NCBI GenBank assembly: GCA_024275215.1 | Contig: JAJRZO010000038.1 | Span: 1-5,850, forward strand | Origin: Candidatus Zixiibacteriota bacterium | GTDB taxonomy: Bacteria; Zixibacteria; MSB-5A5; JAABVY01; JAHJOQ01 | Length of the DNA stretch: 5,850 nucleotides | Direction: 5' to 3' | Part shown: one piece after another, positions 1-5,454 of the stretch | Numbering within the stretch: the stretch's first letter is position 1 | Layout of the letters: every line of letters starts with the position of its first letter | Position numbers and translations under genes: made by a program | Notes under the pieces: generated by a model | What the model was told of the DNA's origin: nothing | Databases searched by the model: none | Seen by the model: only the letters and a program-made list of their open reading frames with translations

Positions 1-23
1 ACACGGCAGCACAGCTACCGTGT
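1..23. repeat. Imperfect inverted repeat at the window edge
   Basis: ACACGG (1-6) pairs with CCGTGT (18-23), and AGC (8-10) pairs with GCT (14-16) around a three-base loop, with one C/A mismatch between the two stems. No T-run follows on the + strand, so there is no support for an intrinsic terminator in that direction. The left arm starts at base 1, so the structure may extend beyond the window. Confidence 0.35.
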
Positions 24-55
24 GCACTTTACGAGGCAACTTAACTTTTTCAACA

Positions 56-67
56 CGCCTGAAGGCG
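56..67. repeat. Short CGCC-TGAA-GGCG hairpin
   Basis: A perfect 4-bp stem with a TGAA loop sits in a GC-rich patch (56-74) next to the larger dispersed repeat. CGCCTGAAGGCG-type palindromes are common in dispersed bacterial repeats, but only one copy is visible here, so calling it a repeat family member is inference. Confidence 0.25.
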
Positions 68-95
68 GGGGCCCATTTAACATCAACGCATTCAA

Positions 96-122
96 TGGAT
101 TCCCGCCTGCGCGAGAATGACG
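96..122. repeat. Dispersed palindromic repeat (TGGATTCCCGC...GAATGACG type)
   Basis: The segment reads TGGATTCCCGC, then CTGC, then GCGAGAATGACG. Its arms ATTCCCGC and GCGAGAAT form an imperfect hairpin with one mismatch. This matches the widespread REP-like/dRS3-like family whose usual form is GGATTCCCGC-loop-GCGGGAATGAC. That family lies in intergenic DNA of many unrelated bacteria and is thought to be mobilised in trans. Only one copy is in this window, so family membership rests on recalled sequence resemblance. Confidence 0.6.
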
Positions 123-240
123 CTACTTATTTCCGTAAACAGAATTACCTGTATTTCACATATTTGGGGACAGCCTCACCACATCTGCCGGTATTATTAA
201 GAATGCCTGCTGCCTATTCCACTTCATTGTGAGTATTGCC

Positions 241-268
241 TTGACACGCCCAATCCCAACAGTATCTT
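241..268 (+). promoter_or_regulatory. Candidate sigma70-type promoter before the epimerase gene
   Basis: A perfect -35 TTGACA (241-246) is followed, 16 bp on, by TATCTT (263-268), which matches TATAAT at four of six positions. The predicted transcription start falls at about 275-276, on the ATG of the downstream gene. No Shine-Dalgarno sequence precedes that ATG, which would fit a leaderless transcript. The -10 is only moderate, so this remains a candidate. Confidence 0.35.
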
Positions 269-275
269 GGCGTGA

Positions 276-1082
276 ATGGATCTGTCCATCTCAACATGCT
301 ACGATTATCGAATCCCTTTACATGAATCACTGCAACTTATTCGCAATGCCGGATTCGGCATGATTTCACTCGGCGGTAAACAAGCACATTCTCAATATCA
401 CAATGAGTAGGGACGTGCAAGGTTGAAGACGCTGGTCGAGCAATCAGGAATCACAATCGATTCGATACATGCTCCGTTCGGATCGACAACAGATATCTCC
501 GAACCTGAGGATGTTCTTCGCAAAGCTGCGGTTGTTGATGTTGTTCGTTCTATTGAGTCATGTGCCTACCTTGGCGTGCGAACACTGATCCTGCATCTGA
601 ACGCTACGAGAACTGACGATATTTCTCAACGGCTCAAGTCTGTCAGAGCGAGCGTGACAACTTTGCTTAGTGTTGCACGAAAGCACGGAATTCAACTCGC
701 TGCGGAGAATCTTCCCGGCGGCAACTCCCTGACGATACTCAAGTATGCGCTCGAAATGTTCGACGATGAGCATCTGGGACTTTGTTTCGATACCGGCCAC
801 GATGCTCTTGATTCTGATGCAATCGAACTGATTGGTACATTTGGTGAGAGGTTGTACGCCATCCATCTGCATGATAACGACGGCAGGGAAGATTTGCATC
901 AGCTCGCGTTCGATGGATCCTATAATTTCCCGAATCTGGCGGCACAACTGAACAAGGGGAGAGTGCTTTGCCCGATCACGATAGAAGCCGAAGTTCATCA
1001 TTCCACCCGCAAGACCCCTGAAGCATTTCTTGCATCCGCCAAAGAAGGCGGTATGAAATTTATCGAGATGCTGAAAGGCTGA
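276..1082 (+). pseudogene. Sugar phosphate isomerase/epimerase (AP endonuclease 2-like TIM barrel), interrupted by in-frame TAG
   Basis: Read through the amber codon, this frame gives one 268-residue TIM-barrel protein of the xylose isomerase-like superfamily, normal length for the group. It starts MDLSISTCYDYRIPL and continues ISLGGKQAHSQYHNE; then codon 45 is TAG (408-410), and the same frame resumes GRARLKTLVEQSG and IDSIHAPFG. The likely metal or catalytic residues all remain: Glu144 in AAENLPGG, Asp172 and His175 in CFDTGH, His197/His199 in HLHDNDG, His208, and Glu237 in ITIEAE. In-frame TGA (273-275) directly precedes ATG 276, so the start cannot move upstream. Such enzymes isomerise or epimerise sugars in the cytoplasm; the substrate is unknown. 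The downstream frame alone could start at TTG 423, but that would remove the first strands of the barrel. It may be a recent pseudogene, a readthrough case or an assembly error. Confidence 0.8.
408..410 (+). other. In-frame amber codon within the epimerase gene
   Basis: TAG lies in frame between GAG (Glu44) and GGA (Gly46), with recognisable family sequence on both sides and no length change. One base change from GAG, AAG, CAG or TGG would explain it. TAG also ends the neighbouring dehydrogenase gene right at its family C-terminus, so genome-wide reassignment of TAG is unlikely. Confidence 0.85.
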
Positions 1083-1199
1083 TCGCCACGGTTTCCCTTT
1101 CAATTTTCCCGTAATGTTATTTCTGCTTGCGTACATCCGATTCGTTGGTTTCATTCCATGTCATAGTTTTAGGCTTCTGTCGGAAGGTGATCTGGCAGT
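1083..1199. other. Intergenic spacer, no clear terminator or promoter
   Basis: Between the epimerase stop and the dehydrogenase leader I see no hairpin followed by a T-run and no convincing -35/-10 pair. GAAAGG (1073-1078) and CCTTTC (1096-1101) can pair across a 17-base loop, but this is weak. Whether the downstream genes are cotranscribed with the epimerase cannot be settled from this. Confidence 0.4.
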
Positions 1200-1235
1200 A
1201 TGATTTTGCATCCTGAAGGAGAAATTAAGAGATGA
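1200..1235 (+). CDS. Possible 11-residue leader peptide overlapping the dehydrogenase start
   Basis: ATG 1200 opens a tiny frame, MILHPEGEIKR, that ends at TGA 1233-1235 and overlaps the next ATG as ATGA, a classic coupling arrangement. A purine-rich GGAAGG (1182-1187) lies 12 bases before it, a little far for a Shine-Dalgarno. The frame also contains the dehydrogenase Shine-Dalgarno, so its translation would pass over that site. A frame this short can arise by chance, and there is no independent evidence of expression. Confidence 0.2.
   Translation: MILHPEGEIKR
1216..1221 (+). promoter_or_regulatory. Ribosome binding site of the dehydrogenase homologue
   Basis: AAGGAG lies 10 bases before ATG 1232. 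It fixes the start, and the protein then begins with the expected MKISVFGLGYVG Rossmann motif. Confidence 0.75.
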
Positions 1236-2545
1236 AAATATCAGTTTTCGGTCTTGGATATGTCGGCACGGTTACTGCCGGCTGTTTTGCGGTATCAGGC
1301 CATGATGTGACAGGCGTCGATATAAGTCAGTCTAAGATCGATAGCGTGAATGCCGGTCGATCCCCGATCTATGAGACAGGAATGGACAAGTTGATCGCCG
1401 ATGCTCACGACAGCGGAAAACTCAAGGCGACATTCGACGCGCGATCGGCTTTGCTCGAATCTGACATTTCGATTATAACCGTAGGCACGCCATCGAAGGA
1501 AGACGGCAGTCTCGATATGACATACTTGAATCGCGTCTGCACCAAACTCGGCCAGGTGTTTGCCAACAAAGACGAATTTCATACTTTTGTGATTAGGAGC
1601 ACAGTCCTTCCCGGTATGTGTGAGGAATTGATCGTACCACTCATTGAAGACGCATCAGGCAAGAAAGTATTTCTCGATTTCGATGTCTGCTACAATCCTC
1701 ATTTTCTCAGAGTTGGATCACTCGTGGATGATTTCAACAATCCGCCCTATACTCTCATCGGCCAGCAGGACGATAGAGCGGGAGACCGTGTCGCAAAACT
1801 TTTCGACAGCTCAGTTGCGCCGATTGTCAGAACCTCGATCAAAACAGCGGAGATGATGAAATATGCGGCTGATGTCTATCATGCGTCAAAGATATGTTTT
1901 GCCAATGAGATGGGTGCGATATGTAAACAGCTCGATGTCGACTCGCATGAGATGATGCACCTGCTTCGTCTTGATGAAAGACTGAATGTCTCAGGGGCGT
2001 ATCTGGAGCCTGGTTTCAGCTATGGCGGACCATCGATTCCGAAAAGTATCAGGTTGCTCCTGAATGATTCCGGCCTGCCGGATGATGATCTTCCTATGAT
2101 GGTTTCTTTCTCCCTGTCTAACGAAGCCCACCTGCAGAGAGCACTCAGGATGATCCTCAAAACTGGTGCGAAGAAGATCGGGATTGTCGGGCTTGCATTC
2201 AAACCGGGTACGGATGAAGTCCGTGAGTCGCAGATGGTGAAGCTTGCGGCGTCGCTTATTGAACGGGATATCGACATTATGATCTTCGATGAGGGTATTT
2301 CTCTTGCCAATCTTGTCGATGCAAACAGGGAATATGTCGAATCAAGGCTTCCGAATATCGCCGATCTCATGGCCGGATCATTCGATCAGTTATACAATTT
2401 CGCGGATGTTATTGTACTTGGCCACAAACTTGACTCTCTTGAATATCTTGCGAGTTTTGATACCGATAAGACCATAATCGATCTGGTGCGGATTTCAGAA
2501 GATCTTTCCGACACCGGTGGAAACTACGAAGGCTTTTGCTGGTAG
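1232..2545 (+). CDS. AlgD/Ugd-family nucleotide-sugar dehydrogenase homologue with a dismantled active site
   Basis: This 437-residue protein has the full architecture and length of UDP-glucose/GDP-mannose dehydrogenases. It has an N-terminal NAD-binding Rossmann domain (GLGYVG, residues 7-12; Asp30 ends the second strand), the STVLPG loop (123-128), a central helical domain, and a C-terminal substrate domain (GLAFKPGTDEVRES, 320-333). It ends in NYEGFCW, close to the YEGICW ending I recall from AlgD-like relatives. Normal enzymes oxidise a nucleotide sugar twice to the uronic acid for exopolysaccharide. Here the catalytic residues are replaced. NPEFLREG became NPHFLRVG (155-162), losing both Glu. 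The expected active-site Asn is Asp214. GGSCLPKD became GGPSIPKS (265-272), with Ser268 in place of the nucleophilic Cys and Ser272 in place of Asp. Lys210 and Thr124 remain. Two-step oxidation is therefore unlikely. NAD or nucleotide-sugar binding may persist. It is probably cotranscribed with the next gene, 37 bp on. Confidence 0.92.
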   Translation: MKISVFGLGYVGTVTAGCFAVSGHDVTGVDISQSKIDSVNAGRSPIYETGMDKLIADAHDSGKLKATFDARSALLESDISIITVGTPSKEDGSLDMTYLNRVCTKLGQVFANKDEFHTFVIRSTVLPGMCEELIVPLIEDASGKKVFLDFDVCYNPHFLRVGSLVDDFNNPPYTLIGQQDDRAGDRVAKLFDSSVAPIVRTSIKTAEMMKYAADVYHASKICFANEMGAICKQLDVDSHEMMHLLRLDERLNVSGAYLEPGFSYGGPSIPKSIRLLLNDSGLPDDDLPMMVSFSLSNEAHLQRALRMILKTGAKKIGIVGLAFKPGTDEVRESQMVKLAASLIERDIDIMIFDEGISLANLVDANREYVESRLPNIADLMAGSFDQLYNFADVIVLGHKLDSLEYLASFDTDKTIIDLVRISEDLSDTGGNYEGFCW

Positions 2546-2582
2546 ATTTCGCGCCTGATTTGGGAACTTGCAGGCGGGGCAC

Positions 2583-3680
2583 ATGAGCGGTTACAGAATA
2601 AGTGTAGTTCTAATCTCGCTGGTTGTATTACTTCTGGTTGTAGTCTGTATTCGACTCGACAGCAGTCTTGGCGAAATATCCCTTAATTCATATCTTATCT
2701 GGGAATTCTCCACCCAACCCGACAGGATCATGTTAGAACAGCCGCGCGATTTACTTGTCTGCGTCGTGTGCGAACTTCCTCAGGATGGGATGAGCGAACA
2801 AATCGAACAGGTGATGGATAGCATGACCCGGATTGCTAAAAATCATGTTGATTACACCGGTCGCAATTTCAGATTCACATTCGCGTGTCCCGTATACAAC
2901 TGGAATGAGTCCGAAATGACGCGACTCAAAGACTGGTGCGCAACAGATCTCGGTGAAATTGAGTTGCTCATGCCGTCGGATTATCCTGGTACAGACAGTC
3001 TTCGGTGGTTGCTTGAGAAGACGGTTTTGTTCCCGGGTCGCTCACGTTTTGCAATCATACGACAAGCCGGGCAGCCTTCCAATAGCAGGACTCGGCGTGA
3101 CACAAAGGCGGAACTGATTCTTTTACGAGACTTCGGTTGCTATGCCGACCTGAGTTTTCCTGATCCTGCGAGCAGTTTGCAGCCTTTACGGATCAATTCG
3201 ATAACTTCGGTTTCTCATCAGGCTGACTCCGACAATCCTTACGATGATGCTATACCGATCAAGTCCGGTACTGTGTCTTTTGGCGATTTGTTTGTAATCG
3301 ATGGTCCGACAATCATCGACTGGGCGAACTGGAACGATCTGTTTAGTCCGACTGTGGATTTTGGAAGGCTATCATATAACTCGCCTCCAGACACTGCACG
3401 GATCGACAGATGGATCAGGGCAAATGTTCATGTTGATGGTCAACCGAACTGGGTTTTCGTAAAACTGATCCTGAGTGATGATTTCCTGACAGACTCATCG
3501 TTGAATCTGCTCAATTCATATGATCAGGTTTTGGATTGTCTCGAAAGGCGATTTGTTGATGGTGATGAATTTCGGTTGCACTATGTCACGGCACATGAGA
3601 TGTACAATATTGCAAGAGCGGCAGAAGCCGGAAAGATCGGTTCCGCCGCTAATTATGTTGATTACAAGTTGACGCCCTGA
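2583..3680 (+). CDS. Membrane-anchored polysaccharide deacetylase-like protein lacking metal-binding histidines
   Basis: The protein has 365 residues from ATG 2583, chosen because an upstream TTG (2568) adds only five residues and would precede the AGGCGGGG purine stretch that can serve as Shine-Dalgarno. Residues 6-23 form one hydrophobic segment after Arg5, an uncleaved signal anchor, putting the rest in the periplasm. Order of recognisable parts: a central GEIELLMPSDYP (124-135), ELILLRDFGCYADLSFPDP (177-195), LRINSI (202-207), WVFVKLILSD (290-299), and a C-terminal LHYVTAHEMYNIARAAEAGK (332-351). This order resembles deacetylase-like proteins that I recall from exopolysaccharide loci, in which the matching positions read GEIEIHLHHD and FVKLHTHG. 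The histidines of both motifs are absent here, so metal-dependent hydrolysis is unlikely. The family call rests on memory of motif order. The open frame and two-gene arrangement are directly seen. Confidence 0.85.
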   Translation: MSGYRISVVLISLVVLLLVVVCIRLDSSLGEISLNSYLIWEFSTQPDRIMLEQPRDLLVCVVCELPQDGMSEQIEQVMDSMTRIAKNHVDYTGRNFRFTFACPVYNWNESEMTRLKDWCATDLGEIELLMPSDYPGTDSLRWLLEKTVLFPGRSRFAIIRQAGQPSNSRTRRDTKAELILLRDFGCYADLSFPDPASSLQPLRINSITSVSHQADSDNPYDDAIPIKSGTVSFGDLFVIDGPTIIDWANWNDLFSPTVDFGRLSYNSPPDTARIDRWIRANVHVDGQPNWVFVKLILSDDFLTDSSLNLLNSYDQVLDCLERRFVDGDEFRLHYVTAHEMYNIARAAEAGKIGSAANYVDYKLTP

Positions 3681-3687
3681 TTATAAT

Positions 3688-5241
3688 TTACTGACAGTCT
3701 GCACAGGGCGATGGCCCGCCACCGAAGATGTATTGAATCAGATACACAACATCATCGATGTCAATCCATCCATTACAATTCACATCACCCCTTTCGTACG
3801 GGTCAGGGGCGGGACCGCCTCCAAAGATAAAGTTGATGAGAAATACAACATCATCAACATCGACAGCCCCGGAGTTGTCAGTGTCTCCGCACAAATTGAT
3901 CAACACAACAAAGCTGAGCGTGTCTGCATTGCAGTAGTCGCTTGCTGTGACAGTCAGCGCCTCAGTGAATACCGTGTCGGGAGCCACACCTATGACTGAA
4001 TCATTCCGGACTGAACACCAGTGAGGAATCGTGATGTATGTTATTGTGTGAATCGTATCATCGGGGTCGACTACAGTCGGGAAGTAGGCAAACTGCGTGT
4101 GATTTGGCACAGTGATCGTATCGCCGGGACTGCTGATTATTGGCGGCTGATTAGACTTGTCGATTGTTATTGCGACAGTCAGGCTTTCTGCAAGATCGCC
4201 ATCGAATGCAATCACAGTGAACGATGTGTCCGAGTAATCGCATTCGGCTGTCCCGTTTATTTGCGGGAGCGCAACATTGCACCATGATGGGTAGTTCTCA
4301 ATCGAAACGGTTAATTCGGTGCCGTCACAGTTCGGATCGGTTGCGGTAGCCGTATAGGTGAACATCTCACCCGGCTTAACACTGATTGTCGTGTCGGATG
4401 TGATTGCAGGCGGTTCGTTTCCTGCTGGCGGATTGCAGCAATCGTTTTCGGGATGGTTTGGGCAGACATCGCAAGAGTCGCCGATCCCGTCGGAGTCTGC
4501 ATCTTCCTGGTCGGGATTGAATATAAACGGGCAGTTGTCTTCCGGGCAGTCATTTTCAGGATGTCCGGGATCACCGTAACCATCGCCGTCGGAATCGACA
4601 CAGATTGATCTCTGTACTGTGATGATGGCATCAACAAACTGAGGAGAATAGCCTGTTCCTGCTGCTGGCGAGAATTTGAACGATCCCGCAGGTGGAAAGA
4701 ACGATGAATCGATCGCAATTTCAAAAGTGTCCGAGACAGAACTGGGATCGAGAATTTTCAAGTAAAGATCACCGATCTTTGTCGGTTCGTTCTTCCGAAA
4801 AATAATGCTTTCAGTTGAAAGCAACCCGACTGAATATCCGTTATATCCCCAGTCAGCGGAGCCGGGATAGGCATTCTGGTCAAGCACGCTTCTGGTGAAT
4901 ACCACGAATGGTAATGTGTCTGTCTCAGGGCTGAATATGAAAGTATCCACAGCGATAAGCGAATCATCGAGGCCGAGTCCTCCGCCGGTGCTGGTGGTCA
5001 GCTTGAATCCGAGTGATGTTCCCTTGATGTCGACGTCGGTCCACGCCCAGAGTTCTATGGAAAACATCGAGTCAGCGTCTGAATCGAGTTGCCATATTGT
5101 GGCGGATGGTTCATAGCGACAGGTGTCGAGTGTTCCGACATCCTGCGCATAGATTGGTGCTGCAAACAGCACTATGATACATGTTGTAAAACAGGTAACT
5201 GCGAGTTTTGTCGCGGTGCTGGTCAGTCGACGAGAGTCCAT
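3688..5241 (-). CDS. Secreted multidomain protein: beta-sandwich, TSP3 calcium repeats, Ig-like repeats, dockerin
   Basis: The protein has 517 residues. A signal peptide (1-32; hydrophobic 12-29, cleavage likely after IYA) sends it out of the cytoplasm. Residues about 41-213 look beta-rich and are unassigned; a cohesin-like sandwich is possible. Residues 215-269 are thrombospondin type-3 calcium repeats (DSDGDGYGD, DNCPFIFNPDQEDADSDGIG), with HPENDC occurring twice (227-232, 263-268). Two Ig/cadherin-like domains follow, each opening with a P-P-x-I-[TS]-S motif: NEPPAITS (275-282) and NQPPIISS (364-371). The C-terminus is a type I dockerin with two EF-hand-like loops, DTDNSGAVDVDD (453-464) and DVNCNGWIDIDD (486-497), each followed by an IFGGGP motif. 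The role is probably extracellular, with calcium-stabilised surface attachment or adhesion. No catalytic domain is seen. The stop lies 7 bp from the convergent deacetylase-like gene. Confidence 0.9.
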   Translation of the reverse strand: MDSRRLTSTATKLAVTCFTTCIIVLFAAPIYAQDVGTLDTCRYEPSATIWQLDSDADSMFSIELWAWTDVDIKGTSLGFKLTTSTGGGLGLDDSLIAVDTFIFSPETDTLPFVVFTRSVLDQNAYPGSADWGYNGYSVGLLSTESIIFRKNEPTKIGDLYLKILDPSSVSDTFEIAIDSSFFPPAGSFKFSPAAGTGYSPQFVDAIITVQRSICVDSDGDGYGDPGHPENDCPEDNCPFIFNPDQEDADSDGIGDSCDVCPNHPENDCCNPPAGNEPPAITSDTTISVKPGEMFTYTATATDPNCDGTELTVSIENYPSWCNVALPQINGTAECDYSDTSFTVIAFDGDLAESLTVAITIDKSNQPPIISSPGDTITVPNHTQFAYFPTVVDPDDTIHTITYITIPHWCSVRNDSVIGVAPDTVFTEALTVTASDYCNADTLSFVVLINLCGDTDNSGAVDVDDVVFLINFIFGGGPAPDPYERGDVNCNGWIDIDDVVYLIQYIFGGGPSPCADCQ

Positions 5242-5245
5242 AGTT

Positions 5246-5252
5246 TCTCCTT
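5246..5252 (-). promoter_or_regulatory. Ribosome binding site of the dockerin protein gene
   Basis: Read on the - strand, AAGGAGA lies four bases before ATG 5241. It is a strong Shine-Dalgarno and supports this start, which directly precedes the signal peptide. Confidence 0.75.
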
Positions 5253-5266
5253 ATGCTTGTAGATAG

Positions 5267-5277
5267 CACAGCCTGTG
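5267..5277. repeat. CACAG-C-CTGTG palindrome in the 5' leader of the dockerin gene
   Basis: A perfect 5-bp inverted repeat around a single base lies 26 bp upstream of the dockerin gene start. The loop is too small for a hairpin, so if functional it would act as a protein-binding dyad. It may equally be chance. Confidence 0.2.
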
Positions 5278-5334
5278 ATTAGATGAATCGGTCCCTGTTT
5301 GAGCTTTCTTAATCGAGCAGGTATGCTTAATGTC

Positions 5335-5362
5335 AATATACCGCATGTCCCAAAACTGTCAA
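5335..5362 (-). promoter_or_regulatory. Promoter of the dockerin protein gene
   Basis: On the - strand, a perfect -35 TTGACA (5357-5362) is followed 16 bp on by TATATT (5335-5340), five of six matches to TATAAT. Transcription would start near 5328, leaving a leader of about 86 bases before the ATG. A second TTGACA (5331-5336, -) has no good -10 at proper spacing. Confidence 0.55.
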
Positions 5363-5381
5363 GTACCGAAAAGTTGCATGA

Positions 5382-5398
5382 TTGACTCAGCCTGTCAA
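5382..5398. promoter_or_regulatory. Candidate operator: TTGAC-N7-GTCAA inverted repeat
   Basis: TTGAC (5382-5386) and GTCAA (5394-5398) form a dyad with a 7-bp spacer that covers the -35 box of the beta-barrel gene promoter. The position would suit a repressor or a class II activator. Part of the dyad is the -35 sequence itself, so it may be coincidental. Confidence 0.25.
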
Positions 5399-5410
5399 AT
5401 AGATTATCAT
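5382..5410 (+). promoter_or_regulatory. Promoter of the outer-membrane beta-barrel gene
   Basis: TTGACT (5382-5387, five of six) and TATCAT (5405-5410, five of six) are separated by the ideal 17 bp. The start site would be near 5417, giving a leader of about 38 bases that contains a good Shine-Dalgarno. It lies back to back with the dockerin gene promoter, the two -35 boxes being 19 bp apart. Confidence 0.6.
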
Positions 5411-5443
5411 TGTTCCAAATGGATGATCGTGTGTACAACTGAT

Positions 5444-5449
5444 GGAGGG
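5444..5449 (+). promoter_or_regulatory. Ribosome binding site of the beta-barrel gene
   Basis: GGAGGG lies five bases before ATG 5455 and is followed by a textbook signal peptide (MKKTTFLILF...), which fixes the start. Confidence 0.75.
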
Positions 5450-5454
5450 TAACA

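Larger units (their letters stand above)
1..275. other. Intergenic region with repeat debris, no credible gene
   Basis: No reading frame here looks like a protein. The longest open frame (20-232, +) simply translates the dispersed repeat at 96-122 (it reads MDSRLREND there) and lacks protein character. The stretch holds a window-edge hairpin (1-23), a CGCC-TGAA-GGCG hairpin (56-67), the dispersed palindromic repeat and a TTTGGGGACAG motif (163-173) resembling sequences near REP-associated transposons. At its right end is a candidate promoter (241-268). It reads as a repeat-rich spacer in front of the + strand gene group. Confidence 0.6.

Noticed and set aside
20..232. 70-codon + strand open frame in the left intergenic region
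   Set aside because: It translates straight through the dispersed repeat (MDSRLREND) and has no domain, signal or ribosome site. It is treated as chance.
408..410. TAG reassigned to an amino acid genome-wide
   Set aside because: TAG at 2543-2545 terminates the dehydrogenase homologue exactly after its family C-terminal motif, and read-through would run 46 codons into the next gene.
423..1082. TTG 423 as the genuine start of a shorter epimerase
   Set aside because: The same frame carries clear family sequence from ATG 276 onward, and a start at TTG would delete the first barrel strands. AAGG abuts the TTG, too close for a Shine-Dalgarno.
558..1154. 198-codon - strand open frame antisense to the epimerase gene
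   Set aside because: It lies opposite a frame with strong TIM-barrel family sequence. Its own product (rich in Cys, Arg and Lys with no pattern) shows no recognisable family.
2568..2582. TTG 2568 as start of the deacetylase-like gene
   Set aside because: ATG 2583 has a purine-rich AGGCGGGG just upstream and gives a cleaner signal anchor. The extra residues QAGHM add nothing recognisable.
3706..3717. GGGC-GATG-GCCC hairpin near the convergent gene ends as a terminator
   Set aside because: The stem is only 4 bp, lies inside the dockerin coding region, and has no T-run on either strand.
4311..4724. 137-codon - strand open frame inside the dockerin gene
   Set aside because: It is in another frame of the same strand as the TSP3/Ig-like coding sequence, which has unmistakable domain motifs. 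The product is a low-complexity shadow.
5242..5328. Riboswitch in the dockerin gene leader
   Set aside because: The leader of about 86 bases has no match that I recognise to c-di-GMP or other riboswitch cores, and no convincing multi-stem structure.
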